Positions 1 through 10,022 are shown, counted from the first letter of the stretch. The stretch: DNA of 25,059 nt from Larix sibirica (GCA_004151065.3 NWUY0300006858.1:65912-90970), one strand, 5' to 3'. The notes: a model not told the origin generated them from the letters alone. Numbers and translations: made by a program.

Positions 1-409
1 TCATAAAAAATAAGAATACTGCAAATTGTATTTATAAGAACACGCCTGTAGAACAACTGCAAGAGCCTGTGCAAAAGAAAAAAAGCATACACAGATCATG
101 GCCGCCGTGGCATTCATAGTACAAGGATCATGAACTTACTATAAATGATTGGAATTTATAATGAGGTGAATCAGGACATCAGGACATCTAATGAAACTGT
201 GTCAAACAGAAATGGTTGCCAACCAAATAGGATTTGATAACATGAGCCTATTCCTCCTACCAATATAAGACAAAGCTCTATCCCCAAATCTTACTGTTCA
301 GATCGTGAGCGTGACCTCCATGTGTTCTGCATTTTAAGGGAAACAACTTGAGAGGTGCCGATATCATACAATCCTTGGAAAAATAGAAAGAAAAAGACTG
401 TTACAAATT

Positions 410-582
410 TTAATATACCAGAGGTTCATCATCTGAGTTCCTTGCCCCACCATCGGATGAAATCCCTGTTTTATCCTGTTCTGTTCCACTTTTTACTCCT
501 CTAGTTACTTTAGACTTCTTCACAGTTCCATCTGTTGGTGTACTCGAAGATGTCACCTGTCTACCCTTTCTGCTCTCCCCTC
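410..582 (-). CDS. Last coding exon of the same gene, with stop codon
   Basis: Two bases complete the split Gly codon (G + GA). Fifty-six codons follow, then TAA at 412-410. The peptide begins GESRKGRQVTSSSTP and ends NSDDEPLVY: again basic and Ser/Thr-rich, with an acidic end, consistent with a disordered nuclear tail. The acceptor on the minus strand is CTGAAG, directly followed by GAG. Either AG would keep the frame (a NAGNAG arrangement), differing by one Gly. Both are weaker than CAG, so this junction is less certain than the upstream one. The phase fit with the exon ending at 3937 and the similar composition support the link across a 3.35-kb intron, but an intervening exon cannot be excluded. 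Confidence 0.5.
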
Positions 583-829
583 CTTCAGGTGGCAACAAAC
601 AGAAAACAACTTTTTGTTAAATGTAAACAAAATCTAGAAATCAAATTGCATAAGAACAAGAATATTCCAAAACATGCTCTCACGGTCTTGCACAACATAT
701 ATGCCTTCAGGTAGCAACAACTAGAAAAACAAACTTTCTGTTAAATGCAAAGAAAAATCTAGAATTCAAATTGCATGAGAACAAGAATATTCGAAAACAT
801 GCTCTCAGGGTCTTCCGCAACATATATGC
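582..829. repeat. Tandem duplication, two 122-base units
   Basis: Unit 1 (582-703) and unit 2 (704-829) both start CCTTCAGGT and share GCTCTCA, GTCTT and CATATATG landmarks in the same order, with about a dozen differences. The duplicated block begins exactly at the last exon's acceptor, so a second CTGAAG-like site lies 122 bases upstream on the minus strand (704-710). The divergence shows it is much older than the 10-kb duplication. Confidence 0.9.
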
Positions 830-891
830 ATTTGAAAAAACAAATTACCAGAAACAATGAATTTAAATAGTTTGACACTCCATTCCACACA

Positions 892-1043
892 CAGGTCTTT
901 CCTAAGTTATTTCACAGGTAGGTAATAAGCATTGCTCATGAATGAAGGATTTTAATCTTAACACCTGTCTCAGGTCTTTCCTATGCTAATTCACAGGTAG
1001 GTAATAAGCATTGCTCATGCATGGAGGATTTGAATCTTAAGGC
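892..1043. repeat. Tandem duplication, two 79-base units
   Basis: Units 892-970 and 971-1043 both begin CAGGTCTTTCCTA and share CACAGGTAGGTAATAAGCAT and a terminal AATCTTAA. The units differ by scattered substitutions. It is intronic on the minus-strand gene model. Confidence 0.9.
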
Positions 1044-2696
1044 CTATGTCCAGTTTTCAGTTTTGCTTTCTGAATCTCCACCCTCTCCTGATCGACAGTT
1101 GAAAATTTCTTTTATAGAATAGCAGTTTCAACTCCACATCAAAAGGTTTTGGAGACTGAGTTTGCAATTTGTTATAAATATTTACTAGTAACCTAACCAA
1201 ATCTGGAAAACAGATGTGCTCTCAGTTCTGCAATAGAGCAGATTTATAATAATAAATAATAATCTATTTTTAAGGTCACAGCCTATCCACATACCAAATT
1301 GATATATAAGACCCCTTGTGAAATAATCCAAAAATGGACTTCAAAAGAAACAAGAACTCAAAACCAGAATTATTTCCTCAATGCATTCCCCTATAAGTTT
1401 TTCTTTGTGATCATTCACCATCTCTTTTTCTTTGGGATCATCCACCATCTCCATATCACAAGCTTCTAATTTGTTACTTGTAAATTAACTTTGGAACATG
1501 GGTCAAGTATATATATGGATTGAACATGGCATTTGCTGTAAAAATTAAACCATATTAAACAGCTACATCAAGACTCAGGAATCTTGGGATTGTTATCACA
1601 GAACCCGTTGAATTGAACAGCTAAAATCAGTTAATACTTGACACAATGCACTATGCATATTGTGAAAAGCCTATGGTGCAAGATTTAACAAAGGGGCACG
1701 CTGACTTCTAACATGTCATACCAACGTTTCTTTGTAAGGCGCCTCCTCACATAATATCGTCCATTAATGGAAAAATAATAATAAAATAGTGAAATACGGT
1801 AAATGATTTGCATATATTACATAATGATCATATATATAGAAGATGTACAGAGAGGGCACGTCTAAGCATCATTTCCAATACATATTAATTATAATATTTA
1901 GTTACATGGCACGCCCTTACTTCTTGAGATTCTTGAGATGCTTCATCAATGAAGCATAATAAGAGGCCTGACAGTAAGTTTGCTATATGATGACATTTCT
2001 ACATTGATGTAATCCGAAAGATATCCACTAGAAATCAATCTTGACAAGAATTTTGCAAAAACTTACTCTGGACATTACTAGAGCGTTGCTGAATTTTGGC
2101 TGTTTGAATTTTTGTACAGATCTTCAATTTCACCACTTGAAACATGTTGAAGATCTTCAGTTTCCTTTTCTCATTCCTCAAACTGATCATGATGTACATA
2201 TTCTGGTGACAGATCCTGGTGCACTTGGAACTGTCTTTCAGGGGAGTAATTTCATCAATCGGCAATTAGTTATCTCTAATATGAAATATTATACTGGCTT
2301 ATTTTTAATTCGTTTTTTCCAATTTTCAAATTCTCGACTTCTGTTAGTAAAATGTGGTTATGCTTTTGTGGCTTATAAATTTTAGTGTCTATATCCAGTG
2401 TTTCATCTGTTGATTTAGTCTTCTGATGTTTTGTAGCTACCCTTTTTAAACAACAAACCAGAACAGTGAGACTTGTGTTTTGGGTTTTTAGACAACCTGT
2501 CTTTAAAGTTTGTTTCGAAAATGACCCTAATGGCTTTTCTACATTTTACAGTATATATCTGTTGTAGTACTAGCAATGCAATACTAAAGTCCAATGTCAT
2601 AAAGCCAGATTATGTTAGGTGGCAATGTCATGAGTTATAGTGTCATTAACAATACTTGCGTGAGGTAGGCATTATAAACCACACCATGAATAAGCA

Positions 2697-2704
2697 TATA
2701 AGAG
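2697..2704 (+). promoter_or_regulatory. TATA box of the orphan LTR
   Basis: TATAAGAG is a common TATA form in plant LTRs. It lies about 33 bases before the AATAAA signal and 85 bases into the LTR. A second candidate, TATAAA, lies at 2673-2678. Whether either is still active is unknown. Confidence 0.45.
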
Positions 2705-2736
2705 CATCTTCCTCACTGTATCCAACGACTCTTTAT

Positions 2737-2742
2737 AATAAA
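2737..2742 (+). promoter_or_regulatory. Polyadenylation signal in the orphan LTR
   Basis: AATAAA lies downstream of the TATA box and 57 bases before the LTR end, the usual place for the R-region signal. Confidence 0.4.
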
Positions 2743-2799
2743 CAATCCTATATTCTATATTGTCTCTATTTTACTAGTTTGTGTATTCATTGTTTAGCA

Positions 2800-2810
2800 T
2801 GGTATCAGAC
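2800..2810 (+). promoter_or_regulatory. Primer-binding site, initiator Met tRNA
   Basis: TGGTATCAGAC directly abuts the LTR's terminal CA. The plant consensus for priming by tRNA-iMet is TGGTATCAGAGC, so ten of the first eleven bases agree. This fixes the strand and the right LTR boundary. Confidence 0.75.
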
Positions 2811-3936
2811 TTCATAACCTACCTAAGATGTATTCAAACAAGGGAAGCTGGATGCATAGAGTTGCACAGAAACAACAATGAAGATTTGCCATGGAAAGAC
2901 AAGGTTTGCCATTTGGAACAAGAATTTCATAAATCAAAATAGTTTTATGTAGTTTTTCTAGTTAAGTAGGCATTTAATCTTCACATCACCCCGCCTAAAC
3001 AATTACAGATGCTCTGAAAGGCAAATTTCTACAAACTCAACATCTAAATAGTAGCCAGGTACAAATATATTCAAACAGAATGAGCACATTTGTGTACCTA
3101 AGAGCATTATTCATCGTTACACACACTTACAAATATCAATGATTCAAACAATTGATTGGCAGTCCTAAAAAGAACATTTACAATTACTTCAATGAAACAA
3201 TAGAAAGCACAACAATATCTCCTGATATTCCAGTTCTGGGATATTAGAAAAAATCACTGCCAATGCTATTTGTTTCCTTGTATGCTTCAAAAAGGTAACA
3301 AAAATTTACATGTTTAGCCACACAAAGGCCAAATTTTACTGAATCTTAATCACGAGTGCAAATTGAGAGGGAAAACAAGTCTTAAAAAATAATGTAGCTA
3401 GAGAAAACAGTTATAGGGGAACCCTCAAATATAAATATGCCGTAACAAACAATGAAAAAAATCTTTATCAGTCTATTTTCCTGGAGTAAACATTACAAAC
3501 AATTGACTACCACTGTGACGAGAAAATATTCTGCAATACTTTTCTAAATTCTCCCTTCAAATTTCAGGCAATAATTTTCTATTGTAAGCAACACTCATTT
3601 CTCTTTAATGTCAGTCTCCAATATTCTACCGAAAGTGAATTTTAATTCAGCAAACCTTACATTCAATTCAACCAAACATTGAACAAAATGGCTAACCTCA
3701 AATTACTTTCTGAGAACTTCAGAAGGCTACACCAAGGATGAGAATTAGTGGCACCTACACAAAGACTTGTGGGAGACAAAACAAAAGGACCTTTTCTTAT
3801 GACAAATAAATGAAATCTGAAGAGACAGATATCACACCCTGTGCTTTCTGAGGAGGTACAATGGTTGAAATCCATTTTTGTTAAAAATATAGTACAAATC
3901 AAAATACCGATACATGTTTTTATGAAAGATGTTCAC

Positions 3937-4136
3937 CTTGCTTTTGTTTCCTTCCCCTACTGCCACTTGTCGGTTGATCGGTATTTTCTGGAGACATAAC
4001 AGTGTCTGCAATGACTTCTGAAGCACTCTTTTCAGATAAACCAGCATCAGCACTTTTTACCAATGCCCCATTGTCATCAGGCTTCATATCCAACTGCAAT
4101 CTAGAATCCTTCCTAGTTTTGGAAGAATGTGATCCC
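3937..4136 (-). CDS. Penultimate exon of the same unassigned gene
   Basis: This 200-base exon has acceptor GCAG/GGG and donor CAAG/GTGAAC on the minus strand. One base completes the split Arg codon, then come 66 codons, then one base opens a Gly codon. The peptide starts GSHSSKTRKDSRLQ and ends GSRGRKQKQ. It is rich in Ser, Asp, Glu and Lys, has no hydrophobic core, and contains SP and TP-like sites plus basic clusters that could act as nuclear localisation signals. It is probably intrinsically disordered. If the donor is not used, the frame stops 14 bases past the exon, at TAA ending in 3920, which would give an alternative end. No catalytic motif is visible and I cannot assign a family. Confidence 0.6.
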
Positions 4137-4236
4137 CTGCATCGCAAATCAGAAAGGCATAAAGAAACTATCTAAAACAACAAAAAGATAAAGAAATGGT
4201 TTATGAAACCAAACTCATTTAGAATGCATGCCATAC
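4137..4236 (-). other. Short intron, 100 bases
   Basis: The intron has a GTATGG donor and a TGCAG acceptor on the minus strand. It is AT-rich like its surroundings, and it joins two coding exons in matching phase. Its canonical borders and small size are the strongest evidence that the flanking exons are real. Confidence 0.6.
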
Positions 4237-4311
4237 CTTTTTGCCGAAGATTCTGTCATATCCTCTTTTACTGGCGGGCTTTCCCCTTTAGTGGTCCTCC
4301 TCCTTGCCGGC
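4237..4311 (-). CDS. Internal exon (third from last) of an unassigned, probably nuclear, plant protein
   Basis: On the minus strand the exon is preceded by a pyrimidine-rich stretch ending TTTTCAG and followed by the donor AAAAG/GTATGG. It is 75 bases long: one base finishing a codon, 24 full codons, and two bases opening the next. The peptide begins PARRRTTKGESPP and ends MTESSAK, hydrophilic and basic with acidic patches. A 100-base intron separates it from the next exon, and the phases match (AG + G gives Arg). No domain is visible. Tails of this type occur in chromatin and cohesin-associated proteins such as PDS5, but that is a guess from composition. I found no supported exon further upstream, so the 5' part of the gene is not defined. 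Confidence 0.6.
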
Positions 4312-6826
4312 CTGAAAACAATCAATAAATGCACCATATTTTAGAATCATAATATATCACACAAGATCAAACAGAATCAAACTGATCTCCAATTAATATC
4401 TTGTTATATGAAAACTTTTCAATTCCATAAATCTCAGACTGGCATTTTCAGAAAATGAGATATTGCTACAATTTAATTTGAAGGACCAACTGACAAGTTC
4501 ATTCCCTCGGGAACAATATGCCAGTGTTTCTTTCAAGAGCAAGACTTTCATTTAGCTTCACAGGTGCGATTGACTTCATTACATGGCACAAAATCACACA
4601 GGGTTGGAAAATGCAAGAATTTAAGTCGGTATAATACCCAATCATTCAACTTACAAAATCTGCCAACAAAGCTCTACAGCAACAGTTAGGAGCTGTAACA
4701 GTAAATTCAAAAAATATTGACAAAATTTGCTTGAATTTAAGGCACTTGAAAAAGCATTTGACATACAAGCAATTATGTTACAATGATGTTCCTTCACTAA
4801 ACCAAGCAATCAAGGTGTGCATGTTTTTGAGCTTCACCAAAATATTTCTTATAAACAGAATTTTCAGTAATACACATCGAATTTTAAAAATTCAATCCTC
4901 CACAATCTTTAAGTTAGACATTATCAAGTGTTATCTAAGGAAGTGCAACAGAGGCTACCATAGGATCTAAGATGACAACGTTAAACGTTCCCTAGAAATG
5001 CCTATATAAGTTAAGAGTTAAATCATATAATAGCAAGATACTTCAGAAATAATAAATCAAGATACTTTACAACCTGGCACAAATGGATTTAATAAAATCA
5101 TGACCACAAAATCATAGTAGGAATATAAGAGACTAATTCATCTAAACAAGCCATATTTACAACTACACAAGTTTTGTTCTATCTAGGACAGCCTGGAAGA
5201 AGCACATAAATGATAAAGGCCCTTTGGACTTTCCTCTCAACAAGGATGGTATGAAGGGCTTCCACCTAAATTAAATAGCATATTTGCTATTCATCCAAGT
5301 CTCTTTGGTTTGCTATTCATCACAGCATTTTTTCCAAGAGGATTCTAAGGCAATCCAGGGTGAATATGCATGGAAGGAGAAGCAATCTATAAAACTAAAA
5401 CCTTCGTCTTTAAGTTCATTTACCTACAAGAGATCTTGGTACAAAAACACTAGGGAAACAAAGCGCAACCTTCAAAGAAAGGGTCAACAGGGCCCTGGTC
5501 AAAGGGAAAAACAAGAGTGTTTCATATAACCCACCAAGGTTTAAATCTTTTAGATGTTTCACCCCTCATGGACTGTCTCATCTATGTAAGATGGTCATTT
5601 CAAGCAGTTGGAGTTAACTGCAAGTCCTGGGTGACTTCAGAAGAAGGAAAACCCCCAACTTGCAAATTTGCAGCTGAATTTTGATGTAAATCGTGATACA
5701 TTGCACTGTAATGCTCCCTGATCAGGAAAAGGCACACTTATAATATAGCAATAACAGGCAGCGTCTTATAAAAAAGACCTCAAAGAGGTGTCTCTGAAAA
5801 GGGTCCCTATATGGACACTTTTTGGAAAGATTTTCCAAAAGTTTATTGGTATATTCATGTACAAAGACAATTTTTTGTACTTTAAAAAGTAATTTTATTT
5901 ATTTATAAATTAAAAACTTATGGCCTTCAAAAATTATGAGTAGGGATGAAATTTATTTCTTTTCTAAATATTGCAGACCTATGGACATCATAACTATAAA
6001 AAATGCTATACCTACACCTTGATCCTAATTGTAGAAATGGTGATTCCTCATTTCCAAAAACATTAAATGTGTCATTTCTAAAAACATGCTCAAGTGTAGA
6101 AACTTGTACACAATTTCCTGCTCCTAGAGATATAGAAAAGACTCTGGCTCTCTCAACATCCCTCATAACAAACAAGATGCAGCAACCAAGTGTTGAGTAA
6201 CCTATTAACTATTCCACGACTCATCAAACTAAGAAGAACCTTTATCTCTCAAATAGTTTGGTAAGCTTGCAAACTTACAAGCCTTACTTCCAAAAGGACT
6301 GCCAGAATTGAGGGAAGAATTTTATTTCAACACACTCATTTATGCTCATGATCCTTGTCCAAAATCCCACCCAGCTAGGTGATAACAATTATTGGTTTTC
6401 TAACTACAATAAAATGGACTTACTCACATTGACTAAAAGCCAAATCCAACTATAACCTTTTATAAAGTTGGCAACATCACTATCTAATGTATTCAATTCT
6501 TAGCTACATAATTAACAAGTTAGTTCAAAACCCTACGGGAATGGTGGAAAACAGACTAGCTATTTCCACAAAGCTACGAGAGTTGACTCAAACAGTGGAC
6601 ATGCAAATACCAAAGATTAAAGTTTCACTCGTACTCAAGTAAATCTCAAAAAATAAAAGAAATTAAAAAACCTAAAATTCATTAAAAAAAACTTCACTAA
6701 TATGAAAGTTTACAAGGTGTGTGTCTGTGTGTGTATGTGTATTGTCGATTTTCAATAAAAATTAATTTCCATGTATAGCTGATAGCACATACCAAAAAAC
6801 AACATAGATTTTGGCCAAGTGATTTT
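4312..6826. other. Long non-coding stretch upstream of the recognised exons
   Basis: AT-rich sequence with no open frame I can tie to a protein. Short open frames at 4731-4970, 5284-5529 and 6003-6200 lack codon-like composition or splice context. Small features are a perfect 9-base inverted repeat with a 3-base loop at 5820-5840 and a TG-rich microsatellite at 6717-6740. On the gene model this would be intron or upstream sequence. Confidence 0.5.
6717..6740. repeat. Imperfect TG microsatellite
   Basis: About 24 bases of TG dinucleotides interrupted by CTG and ATG. The copy-B counterpart at 21754-21777 has the same length, so this locus does not distinguish the two copies. Confidence 0.8.
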
Positions 6827-7040
6827 TTACTTAGTGTCTTCCATGGAAGGAAAGCTAAGCCCGATTTGCACAACACTTGAGACAATACTCAAAAACGTTG
6901 AAAAGGGAAACCATAACACTCCAATTTGATTGACATAAATGTCCTTCCATATTGGACCCAACAACGTCAAACATTCCCTCATTGCATCATGGCCTTGTGC
7001 CAAGGCATAAATGGAAAAAATAGCATCCACCCATGTGCAT
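6827..7040 (-). other. Unassigned open stretch, possible exon or decayed element
   Basis: A 67-residue frame reads DAIFSIYALAQGHDAM near its start and ends SFPSMEDTK before TAA at 6827. Just upstream on the minus strand a pyrimidine tract ends in CTTACTAG, a possible acceptor, and the frame stays open from there. The residue mix is more protein-like than other short frames nearby, but I recognise no family, see no donor, and cannot link it to the exons at 3937-4311. Confidence 0.15.
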
Positions 7041-9768
7041 TGAATCTAGTAAGAAAGAGAGAAGCAGTATACCTTTCAGTATTATGTTATCAAAAGAGAG
7101 TACTTTGGAAGTGGTTGAGATTTTGTCCAAATAATTGCCTGCTATGATTTTCATTCCTATAAAACATTGCAATGGCCAAGTGGCAAGAACTTAAGATGAA
7201 GTCCATAACAGTCTAAGGTAATGACTATTCACAGTTAGAACAGCATCCCAAACTGTTGTCCAAAGATACACAATCAGGTAAATAAGATAGCCAAGGAACC
7301 TGAACATTTCAAGTGTACTTGTTAGATAGTATGCTTCAAGCACTGTTTTCCCTAGTCCTAATGGATCCAAGCCCTGATCTGGATTAAGGTTGAAAAGGGG
7401 TGGAAGTAAAAATTTTGGGGATCATCAGATGAATGTGGATTTATAATAATTTTTTATTTGGAAATGTTTAAACTTTCTATATATAAATAAGCAAATGTTA
7501 AACAGCCTCCCCATCCCATCTTGGTGAGGAAATGAGAGTCAAAGCTACAAAGCTTCACCTAAAACCAAGATCCCTAATGTGCAATGGGGCAAGGAGTACT
7601 ACAAAGATCACTCCTCTACTTGGAAGCATTACTATGCTTAACTTCCCGATATCATTGTTTTTGTATTTTTTAACGACTTTGATTTTTTGCTAAACATTGT
7701 GAACACTCAAAATGAACTTCTTCAAAGATCATTTAGATGGATTCAAGATCAACTCTTTGTGGAAACATTCACTAATATACAACATGGACAGATCACAGAT
7801 ACACTACAGGATGAACGTATCATCAAAAGTTCCTCATTCGACATAGACAGTTCATGAGTGTTATATTCAAACTCAGCACATATGGTCTCCCAGGTTTTCA
7901 ATACTCAAAGTTAAAGATTGAACAAGTATGTCGAAAGTGATTACACTCGTACTAGTACATCGCTTCACATAGTCATTAAGTTCAGCAAGTTCCCCATGCT
8001 TGCATTTGCAATCAGTACTTGGCACACGCATTGGTAGATGAAGAATACAAGTGTAAAATTTGATATTCGAGATTTGCTATCTAAAAAAATTTATAACTTT
8101 GGAAAATTTATTTTCCTTTAATGATTACATTTACAAATACCCTTTATAAAGATATGCATAGAATTCAATTTTGGTAGAATTCAGTCAAAAATTTGCGTTT
8201 CTATGATTCAAGATTAGGTTAAATAAGAGTATCTGCACTTGCAAAATTATTCATATTTTTAGATACACTTTTTGAGGGCAGCATGTGGGTAAAATTTGGT
8301 GATGATCCCAGTGCTAGAAAAGTTAGGGCAAACTTAGGGTTTTTTAATTTCAATATTTTGTCATGGTTTTGGGCACCCTTTATGGTGAAAAGCAAGAGGG
8401 TAAAATTTCAAGTCATTTTGAGAAACCTAAATGTTAAGTCAAAGTTAGATTTATGCATGTTTCCTAGAAGTAGTGGTTGCCCAAAGATTGCCCTTGTGAA
8501 TTTTTATGTTGATATTTTGATATAGAGCATTGTGCCCTTCTTGATTAACACTAAGGATATTTTGACCAGATAAGCAATGCACCCCAATTGAGAGAATACT
8601 TAGAAAGCAAGTTACTTGCTGCCCAAGCACTGCTATGTGTCACCTATTTTTTGGCAATGCACCATATTTTCATGTGGTCTTGATTTGCACTCTTGCACTC
8701 TAGGTTCTGCTTCAATTTGACTTCACGTGTACTCCAAAGCAAACTTTTCCCAAGATCACTTGTGGTCCAACAAGTGCCTATTCTAGAAGAGATCATGTCT
8801 CTTGAGTAGGTTCCCATGCCTTTTATTTTGCACTCCATGTGGAATATTATCAGACCTATGACGAGTTCGCTTTACATAGAGAGTCTTTCAGTTGGGCATG
8901 ACTTAAACAAACAATGCTCTCCAGTTTTGAATTTCACTTCAGTTTACATGACTTTTAGTTCATGCAAATGTTATTAAAAGTAAATTGGGCATAAAGCATA
9001 TCTATTCATGGAAAGGAGGCTTACCTAGTAATGTCCCTCAAAATATACCCTAAACAAAAATTATAAGAGTCGAATCTATCGTAAAAATACATGATTATTT
9101 AAATTAACTTCAGCACTGAGTAATTATTGGTAATTACACTCGTTTGCTACTCGAGTGATATGTTACTCTGTTAGCGTCAATGTATTGTTTTGAACTGTCA
9201 TCTTTAACTCGACTTTGACTGGTCTGTATGTGATTGTTCCCACTAATGCATTGACATATCTTCTAAAAGAGAATGTCTATCTTACTATGATATTTATCCA
9301 TCATAGCGCAACCTGGTCTTTTAAGTTTTTAACTTGTTCTAACTTCTAAGTCATAATGATGATAAAAATCTGCTTACTTTAAGTGTTCAAATGCTTTGTT
9401 TTTACATTGTTTGTCATACGTTGGAATTATCTTAATGATGGTCGTTTTCTCTATGGATGGATTTCTGATCCATATCTGCCTGAGTTTTACTTGGATTTTA
9501 CAAGCTAACATTATCTCTTTCTTTTATCATCGCAGGTATTTGGTTTGACCCGTGCTATGCCTTAAGGTATAAGACCAGTTTATAATACATCCTAAGTTCT
9601 CTAACAATTCAAAGTTTATACTATACTATAATACAAAACTTATGGACGAGGCTCTATAGCAAGACCAAGCATTAATCGCTGGTCATGCCATGTCCATGCA
9701 TAACGAAGGTGTTGTGATGACTTAAGGATTTAAACATTGAGCTTATGTGAGCGAAATACCATGGACAA
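7041..9768. other. Long stretch without supported genes
   Basis: AT-rich sequence. Open frames at 8283-8525 (plus) and 8644-8838 (minus) are unrecognisable and have no flanking splice or promoter signals I trust. A weak 5S-rRNA-like patch lies at 7591-7655 on the minus strand. Otherwise I see nothing supportable. Confidence 0.5.
7591..7655 (-). other. Weak 5S-rRNA-like patch
   Basis: The minus strand contains GGGAAGTTAAGC, then TGCTT, then a GTAGTACTCC-type stretch. The order partly recalls the internal control region of plant 5S rRNA (GAAGTTAAGC, TGCTTGGGC, AGTAGTAC). Cassandra-type TRIM elements carry 5S-derived LTR segments, so a decayed relic is possible. The match is interrupted and may be chance. 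Confidence 0.15.
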
Positions 9769-10022
9769 TTGTGCCTTGGTATTAACGTTGGGGGTTATGC
9801 AAAACTTGAATCTATACAACCACGCAATGGTAAGGGAGGTAGGTTCATATTCAATGCAGCCCATGTGATGGGCAGGTATGAAGCGAATGGAAAACCCTCA
9901 TGCTGGCATAGCACTTATGTTTACCCAAGAGGTAGGGTTTTCTCCGTTCATGCCCTGTCGGAAGGTTCATTTGGTCTTTGCGATTTTTGTTGTAGGAGAG
10001 GGAAGCCGAGGGATTCCTCTCT
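9769..10022. other. GC-richer segment at the contig end, unclassified
   Basis: The last 250-400 bases before the gap are visibly richer in G and C than the AT-rich sequence to their left. A plus-strand frame of 84 codons runs into the Ns, and a minus-strand frame of about 57 codons is also open, so openness alone means little. No protein family is recognised. The same bases end copy B. A high-copy repeat such as an LTR that stopped both contigs would explain this, but I see no TG/CA border to prove it. Confidence 0.3.

Larger units (their letters stand above)
2613..2799 (+). mobile_element. Orphan LTR of a Ty1/copia-like or TRIM-type retroelement
   Basis: The 187-base segment opens TGTTAGG and closes TTTAGCA, so it has TG...CA ends. 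It is followed at once by TGGTATCAGAC, which matches the initiator methionine tRNA primer-binding site used by plant copia and TRIM elements. It contains a TATA-like TATAAGAG (2697-2704) and a polyadenylation signal AATAAA (2737-2742) in the expected order. I found no second LTR, polypurine tract or coding domain nearby, so the element is truncated 3' of the primer-binding site. The small LTR favours a TRIM or a short copia family; I cannot name the family. Confidence 0.75.
583..3936 (-). other. Long intron of about 3.35 kb, with repeats
   Basis: This AT-rich stretch separates the last two coding exons. From low to high coordinates it holds a 122-base tandem duplication next to the acceptor, a 79-base tandem duplication, a short basic open stretch near 1683-1765 without good splice borders, a 2035-2400 segment open on both strands but not recognisable, and an orphan LTR with primer-binding site at 2613-2810. 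The remainder (about 2811-3936) shows no feature I can support. Confidence 0.45.
1..10022. repeat. Large direct duplication, copy A
   Basis: The whole segment recurs in the same orientation at 15037-25059. The offset is 15036 up to about position 1315 and 15037 after it, because copy B has one extra C in a C run. I found substitutions at 1115 (T/A), 1304 (A/G), 1320 (G/T), 3286 (T/A) and 3292 (A/T), so identity is roughly 99.9%. The copy begins at the first base of the window and ends at the base before the N gap, which points to a contig rather than a biological repeat unit. It carries three gene exons, an orphan LTR and two small tandem duplications, all shared with copy B. Confidence 0.98.

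Noticed and set aside
1683-1765. Minus-strand open stretch with very basic text (GRYYVRRRLTKKRWYD)
   Set aside because: It has no AG acceptor before it or convincing donor after it. It is short enough to be chance within the intron.
2035-2385. Overlapping open frames on both strands (76 and 114 codons), with a GTAAGT donor at 2066 on the minus strand
   Set aside because: No family is recognised. The more protein-like minus frame contains stops, and no acceptor fits the flanking exon phases.
6717-6740. TG microsatellite as a regulatory Z-DNA site
   Set aside because: It is short and interrupted, and there is no promoter nearby to regulate.
8283-8525. An 80-codon plus-strand frame
   Set aside because: It has no promoter, splice context or recognisable domain. 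Frames of this length are common by chance in this much sequence.
9025-9049. A 25-base candidate microexon on the minus strand (TTTAG acceptor, GTAAGC donor)
   Set aside because: Both borders look good, but 25 bases carry too little coding signal and nothing connects it in phase to the exon at 4311.
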